Of a DNA stretch of 64,000 nucleotides, positions 34,467 to 46,164 are shown one piece after another. Origin of the DNA: Aquilaria yunnanensis (taxonomy: Eukaryota > Streptophyta > Magnoliopsida > Malvales > Thymelaeaceae); NCBI GenBank assembly GCA_039654915.1, contig CM077594.1, positions 98,966,893-99,030,892 of the forward strand. Reading direction: 5' to 3'. The first letter of the stretch is position 1, and each line of letters starts with the position of its first letter. Below the pieces are notes generated by a model. That model did not search any database, was not told the DNA's origin, and saw only the letters and a program-made list of their open reading frames with translations. The translations under genes and the position numbers were made by a program.

Positions 34467-36880
34467 CTAGAGTGTCATCCTTTTCTTCATGTCTGGTTGG
34501 CTCTTTAAAGACTTGGTGTCAGGACTCCAACTTCTTTTGGAGATTTTCACCAGAGTTGTAGCCACTACCATACTCTTTTTTGCCTTCCCAGCCTTTTCTT
34601 TCGTGTCTTTCTTGAAATCCTTATTTTGAAAGAAATTGCTTGAAGTGTAGCTCCCATGCCTTATAATTTGGATCTCCAAGTCATAAGCCCTTGTTGTAAG
34701 TTCTCTGAACAAGTGCGACATATTTCCATTCAAGCTTCAAGCTATAGAGGATTCCCCAATACATCATTTATGCACATATATCAATGGAAGATACTTCACT
34801 TATCCATTCATTGCAATTGAAGATGTTGGCTTTCCATTGCTCTATGTACTCTGTCATTGGCTTGACCTTCCTTTGTTCGATTGCTACTAATTTCGAGAAG
34901 TTGACCGTCTGGCTTGTTATTTATTTGTTTGATTGCTGCCAACTTTAGGAGGTTGATTGTCCTTCTTATGCTGTAGAAGCATAACAATAACTCCCTTTCA
35001 AGTTGGTCTCATCCATCAATGGATCCAACAAGGATATCCGTGTGTCAATCAAAAGTAGCTTTTTTGAATGATCGATCAAATTGCTTCACTATAAGTCACC
35101 ATAGGTTCCAATGTTGTTGCAGGTTTCAATGAAGTACGCTACATGTTGCTTCGGGTTACCCTTGCCTTCAAATTGTTAGAACTTTGGCTGTTGATGGCCT
35201 AACGACATCCTCAGTTCATCGATCCTTCTTGATTACCGTTTTCCTTACACTATGGATAATTATAGAGCCATTCCAGACTAAACTCGAATAGTATCCATGA
35301 TCATGTATTATAGTTGTTATATAGATAATGAGGCTACAAACATTTAGGTTATGTCATATAATGCACTTTGTAGCAAGGTTGTCAAGATCAAAATCCTACC
35401 CAGAATTATTTTTTGCCTTGCAAGATTAGGATCATAAAATTGAATTGTAAATCGTAAGATCTTCCCCAAAGTTTAAAATTTCTTGTCTAAATAATATAAT
35501 TTACGTAAAAGATCAATTATATTAGAAACTCAAGTAAAATTTAAGTGTGATAGTAATGGTACAATATAATTATTGATACAATACAAGTAAAATTCAAATG
35601 TTAATAAAGTATACACCAACATAATCAATAAAATAATTAACATAAATTTGAAAGAAATTCATGGACAAACACATTATTGATGAAAAAAATAGAAAGTCCA
35701 TAATTTAAATATTCAGTAATTGACTTCCCATACATTTAAAATGTATAATAATTTTTTATAGTAAATAAATAATTTAAAATTAGTAGTTTTTTTTCCTAAA
35801 TAAAATAAGTTCAACTTACAGAGAGGAAAAACTAGTAATTTGAATGTCCATTAACTATAAAAAATATTATTATATATATTAAATTTACAGTAAGATAATT
35901 ACCGAATAATTTAAATTATTCTTTAAAAAGTTGTTATTAGATGGTTACCTTGAGTTAACAAATTTTTTCCAATTGGGGACTAAAATAAAATGTTTTTAAT
36001 GTATTTAGAACCAAAATAGGACATTTTTAATAGGTTTAGGATCTAAACAGAACATTTAATAGATTAGAGATAAAAACAGAATGAAAATTAAATGTTAGGG
36101 ATCATCTACGCAATTTAGCCCTAACAAAAATCATTACTCAAGTAGGATCGGTAAGATCTTTCAATCCTATGATCTTATGACCCTAGTTACGATCCTACCA
36201 TGTCTTTGATCCTATAACGTTTTGACAATGTTTTCTATATTAGGATCGTATGATCCTACGATCCTATGATCAAGAATACAATTTTAACAATCTTGCTTTG
36301 TAGGACCACACGATCATGTTGACTTTACTTTTGTTGTTTTTCCATGTTTTAAAGTTTTTTGATATCAGGATCAACGATAGGCTTCGTGCCACTTGTAATT
36401 GCTTCCATAGGGAGATTTTGAGCTTCCAACTTACTCATCAACAATGTAATCTGGGCATCATTTCTTCAAGTTTGGTAATCAATCTTTCAATGGAAAGTGC
36501 CATTTATTCAAGACAACATCAAAATTTCTAGAATCTGTAACCAAAGCTGACAACTTTGAGTTCGATGATGAATAGTAATCTGCCCATCTTTTCTTTGGGA
36601 AAGTCACAGATCCAAATCTAGATTCTTCTCTTGTGGTGGCCTTTTTCATTGATGTCTTGGAAGATGAGCGAGTCCTAGTCTCCTCGACAAAAACTTCTAC
36701 TTCTTTGCTCCCACTTAAGTGAATGGAGTAGCTTGAATGACTAGATCTCATCTTTGTTTGTTGAACTTTTAAAATAGAGATTTTGGGAGATCGACTCCCT
36801 AGTGTGCTTCTTGTGTGCACAATTCTCTTATTAGCGTTTTGAGTTTTTAGTGGAGACACGAATGGCTTTTTCATGAACAC
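34467..36880 (-). pseudogene. Tat-type gag relic, split by an insertion
   Basis: The gag core reads FEGKGNPKQHVAYFIETCNN near 35200-35140, followed by a stop, and MNGNMSHLFRELTTRAYDLE at 34733-34674. The N-terminal part (36880-36479) is basic and S/T-rich (FVSPLKTQNANKRIVHTRST). A 924-bp TIR element separates the two parts. Minus ORF 34215-33967 lies downstream, between gag and protease, and is of unclear identity. Confidence 0.7.
35373..36296. mobile_element. TIR element inserted in Tat gag (924 bp)
   Basis: Left end GCAAGGTTGTCAAGATCAAA and inverted right end GCAAGATTGTTAAAATTGTA, flanked by TTTGTA on both sides (35367-35372 and 36297-36302). The arms carry palindromic words such as ATGATCCTACGATCCTATGA. 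The superfamily is uncertain: the target duplication is at least 6 bp. Confidence 0.7.
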
Positions 36881-36999
36881 GCTTTTTTTGGTTTAGGAAT
36901 TTTTGTCGTACTCTTTGAACTTGGGAGCTTTCGGTAATGTCTGCCACTTTTTTACCGCTTTCCTTAGAGTTTAACTAGATGCAGCACATAAACAAATCC

Positions 37000-37686
37000 T
37001 TTACATTTCCACCGCTTCAGACAAATCTAAACTTGAGCTTAATGAAGAACCGTCCCATGTTCTTCACATTCTTCACTGTGTTTCTTAAATCTAGCCTTGA
37101 AAACTAGGATTTTATCTTCTTTGAATTTAATTTCTCCTCACACCGGGCATCTATGCTTAATCAGCTTGAAAAGTTTGAAAGAGCTTCTTATTAAGAAATT
37201 TTCTTTCTCTTTGACTCTACTTATTCTCGAATTTGTTGTTTTGTCTTGTTTTTTGGCCTTAAAAAACTATTTATAAATGTAGAGAGTAGGTAGTTTGGTT
37301 CAATAAAACCATATGTGACAATTATGACTTAATTATCTGTTCTATTTATCTTAAGAAATAATTAAAATGATAATTATCAATTTTAATTATCTAAAAAAAT
37401 AAATTCCTAGAAGTTTCTAGAAATTTCTCCATGTGTGCGCCACAGTTGTTGGGTTTTATATTTTTGAAATCCACTTAGCCAAAGTGGATTTAGGTCCAAG
37501 TAGCGCAATGAATTTTCATTTAGGGCATCGAATTGTGTATTTTTTATTCCAAAAATTATATACTTCTTGGATATATGATCTCCATATTCAGTAGCTTTTT
37601 AAATTTTGAATATCAATCTTAAAATGAGCTAGACAATTTAAATTAGGTTAATTTATTTTTAATTCAATTAAAATTTGATGTCTACA
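37000..37686 (-). repeat. 5' LTR of the Tat element (inner end approximate)
   Basis: The outer end TG is at 37686. On the minus strand ATTTATAAATAG (about 37268-37281) is a TATA box followed by an A-rich leader, typical of an LTR promoter. The inner border is not resolved. Confidence 0.5.
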
Positions 37687-37689
37687 CGT

Positions 37690-38738
37690 ATAATTGTCTC
37701 ATTTGGTATTAGCATTATCAATTAAAATTAGAGTTTTGGAAAAACTATATAATGGTAACTTTTAAATTTTAGTTTTAGTGGTTTCATCTCCACCTAATAA
37801 ATCATCTAAAACTCTATCAATAATTACAAAAAAATTTTCCAAATGGGATAAATATTTATTATTTTGAGTCATTTCAAAATTGTGTATTAATATTTATTAT
37901 TTTATTATAATAAAATAAAGTTTTCTAGGGGATGAAAAGAAATAATAAACTGTGGAAAAAAAATAAAATTGGTTAATTGGGTGAAAAACAATACTCTCTT
38001 ATCCCAAATATTTTGCATAATTCATTTTTCAGCAATTAGTTTATATTTTTTATTTTCAACATTTTAGTATATAAATGAAAAATCCACATGAATGATAAAG
38101 TCAAACTTATAGTTTTTAAATGTATATATTTTTTTAATTTTTTTAACAGATAATAATATAAATAAATTCAAGTCAAGCTGGTTAAAAAAAATTAAATAGA
38201 GCAAAAATAATGAGATGTTGAGATTTTTTGGGTTTTTGCTTGGGGTTATTTTTCATGCCAATCTTTTTCTCAACCTTCAGATTTACTTTCGAAATCTCTT
38301 CCAAGGTTTTTGTTCTTTTGGCTTTTAATGGTGTTTTAGCCGATTGGTATCTGAAAAATAATGGTGTGTGCTTTCGTGGATAATCGGCGAGCAACCCGTG
38401 ACCCACAGGTGGCGGACATTGGTATGATTTTTTGCCCATTAGCCTTGGTGGCCGAGCGCAAATATGACGAATCTACGCCTAATCTGCCCCGTTGCCATCC
38501 CTAGCTAGCTCTGCCTTATTGCTATTAAGAAGATAATGTTTAGTTAGTTAAACATATTAAAAAAATATAGTTCCAAATAATTATTGAGTGTTTGTTTATT
38601 GTCGGATTTTCTCATATCCTCGATGAGGGGTTGTTCTTCTAGTACTCCGTACTTCTCAGTCTCATACCCAGATAAAATGTTGTTCTTCATGCATATATTT
38701 ATGTGTATCTGCACAAAGTGATTTAGGTCCATATAAAA
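37690..38738. other. Intergenic DNA with one hAT-like end
   Basis: No gene is supported. At about 38440-38503 the minus strand reads TAGGGATGGCAACGGGGCAG, a very common terminal sequence of plant hAT-type elements; the opposite end was not found. The adjoining minus ORF (38182-38439, 85 aa) probably belongs to that element. Confidence 0.45.
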
Positions 38739-38739
38739 G

Positions 38740-39074
38740 TTAACTTGTTTTAATTTAAGTCAATTGACTTATTTTTACTTTTACATTCTTTTCACTTAAA
38801 ACCAATTTCCTTTGAAATTCAATATTATGTAGATGTAATAATCCATTTGAAAGTAAATTTTCATGATATTGTTAAATTTTTATAAATTTTTATTTTTTAT
38901 GTCTTAAACTAGAAAAATTCATAAAAATTTATTAATATTAAAAAAATTATATTTTCAATGGATTATTGTAGCTACATAATATTGGCTTTTCATTAAAATT
39001 AGTTTCAGATAAAAAAGATGTAAGAATAAAAATAACTCATTTTAGAGTTAATTGACTTAAGTTAAAACTAACTG
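38740..39074. mobile_element. Foldback MITE family A, copy 1
   Basis: Almost the whole 335 bp folds on itself: left TTTTAATTTAAGTCAATTGA and TATTATGTAGATGTAATAAT are matched inverted by right TCAATTAACTC-side sequence and ATTATTGTAGCTACATAATA. Homologous copies at 50785-51126 and 53283-53620. Confidence 0.8.
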
Positions 39075-39972
39075 AGTGTGGTCTATACCAAAAAAGGGTT
39101 TATATTGTCCCCATGACTTTAGTCCAATAACTAAAATATTGGGAACATCATGAGGAAGATGAACCCCAGCTTCCTCATCCCTTTCTCAAAAAAAATTACC
39201 AAAAACTAATTTAGTTGCCCTCCCAGTACCGAAAAAGCTGGTATTCTCATCTTTTAACCTAAATTACTAATACATCTTCCATTGTATACTTGTAAGTATA
39301 CTTTTGAATTAAAAAAAAAACCATATTTAGATGACTAGATTTTATCTTGTTGAATTGCATTAAATTCAACGCAACATAAAATGGTCGTCACAGAAATAAA
39401 ATATATACTAGTCGTTACTTCACCCGAATCATCAGTACTGCAGATAAGAATATTTGAATGACCAAATTACCCATCATGTATGGATGAAAGTTGGGTCATT
39501 TTGTCACGCTTGAGTTAAACCCTAAACCTTGATAGGAATTATAATTGTTCTTATCAATGTATGTTAGCTTGAATCCAACCTGATTTTCTATCAAACCCAA
39601 CCAAAATCAAATAAAAAAAGCTCGGGTTTGCAAATAGAGAAGTGGACTATATGGGAACTTACCTCTAGACAAGGTACAATCTAGCTTGATTCTAATTATA
39701 ATCCATATACCTCTTGATGCAATAGCTATGGGAAAAAAATCAGATATATCAAACAAGTTTGGGTCACTTGACGGTAAAGGGGAAAAGATATTATTTTGCC
39801 GATTTGGATAACCATGAGACTATACAATTAGGCAGCAGTACCAATGACTTTTGGTGGGTCAGAGTCGGACATAGAGCTAGCTGGATGATTTTGATAAGCG
39901 GCCTCCCTTCTTGAATCTTGACCACCAAATATAATCCATAATTGCATGCCCCCACACGTAAACTCCAAGCCC

Positions 39973-39980
39973 TATATAAA
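39973..39980 (+). promoter_or_regulatory. TATA box of the EDGP-like gene
   Basis: TATATAAA lies 64 bp before the chosen ATG at 40044, a normal plant spacing once a ~35-bp 5' UTR is allowed. It lies downstream of the ATG at 39942, which argues against that earlier start. Confidence 0.7.
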
Positions 39981-40043
39981 CACCCGCTTCTTCGACCTTT
40001 TCATCAACACAAACCATATTATAACACAGCTTACTTCCCATCA

Positions 40044-41261
40044 ATGGCGTCTCCCGCGCTTTTCACCTGCATCGCCATTTTCCTTATTTCTTCCTTCTAC
40101 ACGACTACAGCGCTAGTGTCCCTCTCAGTCCGTAAAGACGACACTACCCTCCAATTCTACACCACAGTCCGTCTCGGCACCCCGCCGGCCTCTTTCTCGA
40201 CAGTCCTAGACCTCGGCGGCCAGAACCTCTGGATCAACTGCGACATCTACAACTCCTCCACCTTCCGCCCCCTCCTCTGCGGCACCTCCGAGTGCACCGC
40301 CATTGGTGACGGCTCCTGCGTAGGCTGCAATGGCCCCTTCCGGCCCGGCTGCACCAATGACACATGCGGCACGAGCGCCAGCAACCCCTTTGGTCAAATC
40401 CTCTTGTCCTCCGGAATTCTCAAAGACCAACTGCTCATCGGTTCCGGAAATATCCGGAGCTTCCCTTTCGGATGCTCCGCTCCAGAATACATGGTCGGAC
40501 TCTCCAGCAAGGCCCAGGGAATTTTGGGCCTCGGCTCGGATCCTATGGCAGCACCTGCCCAGCTCGCTTCGTCGTTTAAGATCCCCGAGGCCTTCGCCGT
40601 CTGCTTGCCGTCGTCCTCTGGCGCCGCTGGAAGCCTATTATTCGGCGAGCTCTCTTCCTCTAAATACTCCACCAAGTCCCTCTCAACCACTCCTCTCATC
40701 GATTACCCAGTACCAAACGTCGTGCCCACCCAGGAGTACTACATCGGCGTGACGTCGATCAAAGTCGACGGCGTGGCCGTCGAGTTTGACCCTGAGTTGC
40801 TGGCGATCAGCAAGAACGGAGTCGGCGGCACCAGGATCAGCACTGTCACTAACTATACCGTCTTGCATACCAACATCTACAAGCCTCTGGTGCGGGCGTT
40901 CGAGAAGGCGGCTTCGGACAAGAAGATGAAGAAAGTGGCGGCAGTCGGGGGGTTCGAGAAGTGTTACAGCTCCAAGTCCGTGGGGAGCATTGCGACGGGG
41001 CCGGCGGTTCCGACAATTGATCTAGTTCTGCAGAGCAATGAGGTGTACTGGAGGATTTACGGCGCAAACTCGATGGTGAAGGTGAACGACGACGTTCTAT
41101 GTCTGGGGTTGATAGACGGCGGCAAGAGGAAAGGACAGGTTTTTGTTGCTTCCGTGGTTGTGGGAGCTCATCAGCTGCAGGACAATCTTCTGGCGTTCGA
41201 TCTCAAGAGTAAAACTCTCAAGTTTAGCTCCTCGCTCTTGCAACAGGGCACTAAGTGCTAG
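40044..41261 (+). CDS. Xylanase-inhibitor / EDGP-like aspartic-protease-fold protein
   Basis: Intronless, 405 aa, secreted pepsin-fold (A1 family) protein of the TAXI / extracellular dermal glycoprotein / basic 7S globulin group. An N-terminal signal peptide (MASPALFTCIAIFLISSFYT) is seen. The N-lobe motif is DLGGQNLWINC (one catalytic Asp kept, in the DLGG form usual for this group). The C-lobe DSGT motif is replaced by ISTVTNYTVLHTNIYKP, so the second catalytic Asp is missing and protease activity is unlikely. Cysteine-rich N-lobe (LLCGTSEC, SCVGCNGPFRPGC, TCGTSAS) and typical FPFGC, GILGLG, FAVCLPSS and LLAFDL motifs are present. Family members bind and inhibit microbial glycanases in the apoplast; this role is inferred. 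An upstream in-frame ATG at 39942 would add 34 residues but precedes the TATA box. The coding region is far richer in G+C than its surroundings. Confidence 0.95.
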   Translation: MASPALFTCIAIFLISSFYTTTALVSLSVRKDDTTLQFYTTVRLGTPPASFSTVLDLGGQNLWINCDIYNSSTFRPLLCGTSECTAIGDGSCVGCNGPFRPGCTNDTCGTSASNPFGQILLSSGILKDQLLIGSGNIRSFPFGCSAPEYMVGLSSKAQGILGLGSDPMAAPAQLASSFKIPEAFAVCLPSSSGAAGSLLFGELSSSKYSTKSLSTTPLIDYPVPNVVPTQEYYIGVTSIKVDGVAVEFDPELLAISKNGVGGTRISTVTNYTVLHTNIYKPLVRAFEKAASDKKMKKVAAVGGFEKCYSSKSVGSIATGPAVPTIDLVLQSNEVYWRIYGANSMVKVNDDVLCLGLIDGGKRKGQVFVASVVVGAHQLQDNLLAFDLKSKTLKFSSSLLQQGTKC

Positions 41262-41338
41262 ATAATTAGTTTTGTGTGTGGCAAAATAAGGCTGGATTTT
41301 GGTTTGTCTCTGTTGGTAATGTTTTATTGTATCTGCCA

Positions 41339-41344
41339 AATAAA
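41339..41344 (+). terminator. Poly(A) signal, EDGP-like gene
   Basis: AATAAA lies 78 bp after the stop codon, the expected position for a plant near-upstream element. Confidence 0.55.
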
Positions 41345-41399
41345 AGTAAAAGCTAGTGCATCGCTTCTAGCTCTCTTTTTTACTTCTCTCTCTTTCTTT

Positions 41400-43700
41400 T
41401 ATGGCCATCTCTTACTACTCTTTTGATTTCAATATTTTCACTTTGATCCTCTAATAACCAATGGCTTGTCTTGATCTAATTATTAAACCACATAATTATT
41501 ATCAGAAGGAGGTTATTAAGTAATTAGAGTTCTTCACTTGTTGATATAAACACGGTGATTAGAGTGCATGCGAGTGCAGGTTTTCGTTCAACAGACAAAG
41601 ATATACAGAGCGGCCCGAAAACGTTTGAAAGGACATGGAGTGAAATTCACCCATAGTTCCCAAGCTTTAGTTTATGTGGTTTATTGCTTCTCCATCTTTA
41701 AATATATTTGATTCGGTCCATGTATTCTTCCACGAGAAGAAAGTCCCATTTTTTTTTTCTTTTAATGATTTGTTAGAGTTAACGGAAAATGGAATATTCA
41801 GCACTCATTTATATCATCAGTTCCAGTTTGGGAATAATCGCCATGTTTAGGGTTAGAAATTAAAAAAATTATCTAATAATAGCTTATAGTATAATAATTT
41901 TTCAAATTATCATAACCATTAATAATTTATTTTACCCTCTTAACATTAATTTTAGATGCTATTCATGACCAAACCGCTATTACAACCTAAAGTATGAGAC
42001 CGCCGACAATCACCTGCCGGTTCAAGTTTCTTCTTCTGCTATATTTTTTTATTTCTATTTTCCTTAATTCTGTGGCATAGAAACTATTGACTATACATGC
42101 GCTAAATCAATGATGACATGACATTTTAGATAAACGCTACAATGAAATCCTTTAAAAATAATTTGGAAAGGGGAAGGACCAGATGGATGTATTATTGAAG
42201 TTGGAGACAAAAGCAGAATGATAATTAAAAGCTGAAGGCGACACGTACAAAGTCCATTTTACTCGGGTGACATAACTTGCGAACTTGGGATAATATATTC
42301 GTATACAGTGGTCCTCCTTTTCTCGTCATTATCGAATTCCTTTTGAAAAAGGAAAAAGAACAATAATGACTATTCAATTTAGTTAATTGAAACTTTTGAT
42401 CAATTGATGTTCGTTTTTCTAACCCCTCTGGTCTGGGGCAATAAACTTTACAAGTGAGGCTTCGGACCGACCCTAGCCAACCTAGAATCCAGCTTACCAG
42501 ACCTGAACCCACCCGTTCCTGATCTTGCTATGGATTGGACCATGGAATCCCAACTGACCCAGGCACCTGCAGGACCAACCTCATCAATGCATGACCATGG
42601 CTCCCAAACCTCCTCTTGAGCCTTAGGAAAGTATGGAAGGAAGGCAAAGACCTGCAACCTTTCCTAATTAGAGATTTCAGGCTTCTGATGGGCCTTCTAT
42701 GAGCTGGGCTTCAGGGGCAAATATTTGAGCATTGACCCAGTATAGTATCACTTTCGAAGCACTGAAGCAAGCATTCTTTAACAGAGCTATATGTAGCCTG
42801 TTTGAGTGAAGCTTATACCAGTGGAAGGAATTTGATTCAAGAAGATATGCTCTGATAAATTGTACTTCATGCTCTGATAAATTGTACTTCTGCCTTCTTC
42901 CACCCTTCCCGGGCTCAGAAGATCCAGAACTCAATGTTGAGGTAGCTTAATCCTTCTTGGACCAGCCTGGATGTCTATCTGGGAACCTGCTCAGCAACAC
43001 GAATCATCAGCTGTTTCCCTGTAGGCTGTAGCGTAAATATCACTGTAAAACACTAGTAGGAGATGGCCATAACAACCATCTGAACTGGATCTTGAGATGG
43101 CCGCAGCAATCACCAATCACCACACATGTGGGGTTTCAACGTGCTTTGGACAAGCCAATTCGCCTCGCTTCAGCAACAGTCTCCTTGGACTTTATACAAG
43201 CAGGATAAAAAAAGACACCCATTGGCTAGTGTTGGGCATTAACAAAATACCATCATACTATAGTTATTCTGGACGGGGACACAAATCTCTACCACCTATA
43301 TATAATCATTAACCTTAAGAAAAAGGTTCTCCTGGACAAGAACAATGAACGCAATATCCTCCAGATGTAATATATTATTAACCTAAACCTGAGAAATTGG
43401 CTCGGGAAGTAACTTTCTTGTAGGCATAATTAAGTTGGATTGAACTTTAAGTATCATTTGCTCAAATGACCATAATCACAGATCAAATTAATTTAAAAAA
43501 TTGATGATAGACGGAAGAACAATGAGCAAAAAATTCAACGGAAAATTGTTTGAGCTAAGAACTCACCCCAGAAAATTCTTGCTTGCCGCGTCGGATTAAC
43601 ATATTTTGCTCTTTCACCGTTCGCTGGAGCCGGGACCCTGGAGTACGTGCCCGGCATTACTCATTTGGCTACCCTACAGAGTAACAAGTTCGAGAACCGT
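41400..43700. other. Intergenic DNA, no firm gene
   Basis: No recognisable gene. The stretch 42400-43320 is less AT-rich than its flanks and holds short ORFs on both strands: minus 42448-42934 in two frames, and plus 43097-43312, whose MAAAITNHHTCGVSTCFGQ start looks like a transit peptide. No homology is recognised; these could be exon remnants. A G+C-rich patch at 43565-43700 contains AGTTCGAGAACC, similar to a tRNA B box. Confidence 0.35.
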
Positions 43701-44157
43701 CTCACTGGTTAATTAAGATAATTACAATTTGTCCCATAAAGTTTAGGTGAAATTACACTTTACTCTTCTTATTTCATAAATATACACTTTGCCCCTTATA
43801 TTTTTAATATAGTCCAATAGTAACTTCTAAAATCTTAATTTAGACATTATAGTAACTATCTTCCAATAATTTCAATCTATATGATTTTTTTTACAGTTAA
43901 TAAATATTTTAAATTATCAATTTTTCCTTTCTGTATTTCTTTCAGTTTTAAAAAATATATTTTTTAGAAGTCAATTAATTATAAAAAAATACTACACACA
44001 TTAAAATTGCTTGAAGATGATAACACTACTAAAAAAACCTGTTTTTCCAACTGCCTTATTTCCAACGGTGAAGCAGTTGGAAATTTCCAACTACCAAAAC
44101 CGTTGGAATTAAGAAAAAATATTTTCCAACTGCCCAGCAGTTGGAAATTGTGGAAAT

Positions 44158-44183
44158 TATATATATATATATATATATATATA
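44158..44183. repeat. (TA)n microsatellite
   Basis: Uninterrupted AT dinucleotides inside the left arm of the CACTA element, between two palindromic units. Confidence 0.95.
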
Positions 44184-46164
44184 ACTTCCAACGGCTTGAA
44201 CCGTTGGAAAATGGGCCAAGTAATAGGTAAATTAATGGATTTTCCATGCAATTTGGATTTATTTTCGTTCCAACGGCTTTAGCCGTTGGAAAAATGAAGA
44301 AATTCTGTATATATATTATAAGCCGTTGGAAAATGGGTAAATTAATGCATTTTTTTACAAAATTTGGATTTATTATAGTTCCAACGACTTTAGCCGTTGG
44401 AAAATGAAGAAATTATTTATATATATTACTTCCAACGGCTTATGCCGTTGGCAAATGTGTAAATTAATGGATTTTTTCTGGGAAATTTGGATTTATCATA
44501 GTTCCAACGGCTTTAGCCGTTGGAAATTGAAGAAATTATATATATATGACTTCCAACGGCTTATGCCGTTGGAAAATGGGTAAATTAATAGATTTTCTGC
44601 AAAATTTGGATTTATTACACTTAAGCCGTTGGAAAATAAAATGGTTTGTATTTCTTTCTTCCAACGGCTATAACAGTTGGAAAATTAAGTTATGCAATTT
44701 TTAGTTTGAAAGTGTTCCAACGGCTGAGACTGTTGGAAATATAAAGGAATTTTTTTTTTGTGCGTTTAATGAAACGATGCATTTTAGTTTAGGATTTCCA
44801 ACGGCCCTAGCCGTTGGAAAAAAAGTTTTTAAATCTCCCCCCCCCCCAGCGCGAGTCGTCTTCTCCAGCGAGCAAAAATTCGCGTCTCTCTCTCCTAGCT
44901 TCTTTCTTCATCACACAACACACACATTCACGTTTTGGTTCCGATTAAGCCGTGAAACAGCTTCGTCTAGCTCAGTTGTACGTGGATCTGGTGTCATTTG
45001 GGGAGATCTGAAGGTTAGTTTCATTTTATTTCCAATTTCGTTGATATTTTTTTTTTCAATTTTTGCCTCGTTTCACTGTTTTGGTTGATAATGGATTGAA
45101 TATTTTGGGTTTTATTGCATGATTGCAGTTCTTTGCGGCCATTTGAAGGAAGATAGAGCGTGATTTGAGGTAAGTTTGTTTATTTTATATTTTTTAAATT
45201 TTTATACCAATAAATATGCATAATCCGGATTTTTAGTTGTTTATTTGGTTTGAAATATATGCAATATTTGTGATTTTGTGTTGTTGATGGTTGGATGTGA
45301 ATTTTTTAGGTTACCCATTGGAAATATATACAATTGGAAATTTATGTGTATTTTCTTACAATTTTTTTTTATTTTCGTGATGAATTATAAAATATGAAAT
45401 TATTAGTGTTAATTGAATTGTTTAGGTACTATATTTATGTGTGAAGTTAGTTAAGATAATTAAAATTAGTAAATTATTATTTATACGTAAATTGTTTAGG
45501 TACTAAAGTTATGTATGAAATTAGTTATTATATTTCAAAATATGAAATAATTTTGATTTTAATAAAGTGTTTAGGTAGTATAATTATCTCTCAAATTAGT
45601 TGGAAGAATTAAAAATATTAAATAAATAGTTTAAAGTACATTGTTTAGGTAGTATATTTTACGTTTGAAATTAGTTTTTATGGGTTTGTTTAGGTAGTAC
45701 TTTTATGTGTAAAAGTAGTTAGTATATTTACAAAAAAATTTTAATTACTAAGTAATTAAATATTTACAAATAGAAAATTCTTTATTTTCTGTAAATGGTT
45801 TATGAAATATTTTTAAAAATATTTAAGTACTAAGTATTAGTATATTTCCAAGTAGAAAATAAAATTGTTTACGTATTTTTTTAAAAAATTATTTAGTTAG
45901 TATATTTATGTCTCAAGTTAGTTAGTATATTTAAAAATAATAATTAATGGTGGGATGTAAATTATTTAGGTAGTATATTTATGTGTCAAACGTAGTTTGT
46001 ATATTTAAGAACATAAAATAATTAGTTGGATGCTAACTTTTTGTAATTAGTATATTTGTGTGTTAAATTATTTAGTATATTTCAAAAATACCAATGGATT
46101 TGGTTTGAAGTCAATTGTTTGGGTAATATATTGATGTGATGCAGCACATGTTGATGTGATGCAG

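Larger units (their letters stand above)
28263..37686 (-). mobile_element. Decayed Ty3/gypsy retrotransposon, Tat lineage
   Basis: On the minus strand, in order from high to low coordinates: LTR/leader (to 37686, starting TGTAGACATCAAATTTTAAT), gag-like start (36880-36479), gag core (about 35230-34470), protease region (about 33100-32800), reverse transcriptase (31650-31300), RNase H (30960-30490), a second archaeal-type RNase H (about 30460-30180), integrase (29690-28710) and a 3' tandem array. The extra RNase H between RNase H and integrase defines the Tat (Ogre/Retrand) lineage. Stops and frameshifts occur in every domain. The left LTR was not found, so the element is truncated near 28260. 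A 924-bp element interrupts its gag (35373-36296). Confidence 0.85.

Noticed and set aside
28263..37686. Endogenous pararetrovirus instead of a retrotransposon
   Set aside because: An integrase and a second RNase H are present and no movement or coat protein is seen; the order fits a Tat Ty3/gypsy element.
37990..38035. Stowaway-like end (TACTCTCTTATCCCAAATAT)
   Set aside because: No matching inverted end or TA-flanked partner was found nearby.
39942..40043. Upstream ATG extending the EDGP-like protein by 34 residues
   Set aside because: The TATA box at 39973-39980 lies downstream of it, and the signal peptide begins at the ATG at 40044.
40206..41067. Several ORFs of 60-140 codons on both strands over the EDGP-like gene
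   Set aside because: They are shadows of a GC-rich coding sequence; none shows a domain and the sense frame is fully explained.
43097..43312. Possible first exon of a plastid-targeted protein
   Set aside because: Only an N-terminal composition argument; no donor site with a following exon and no recognised homologue.
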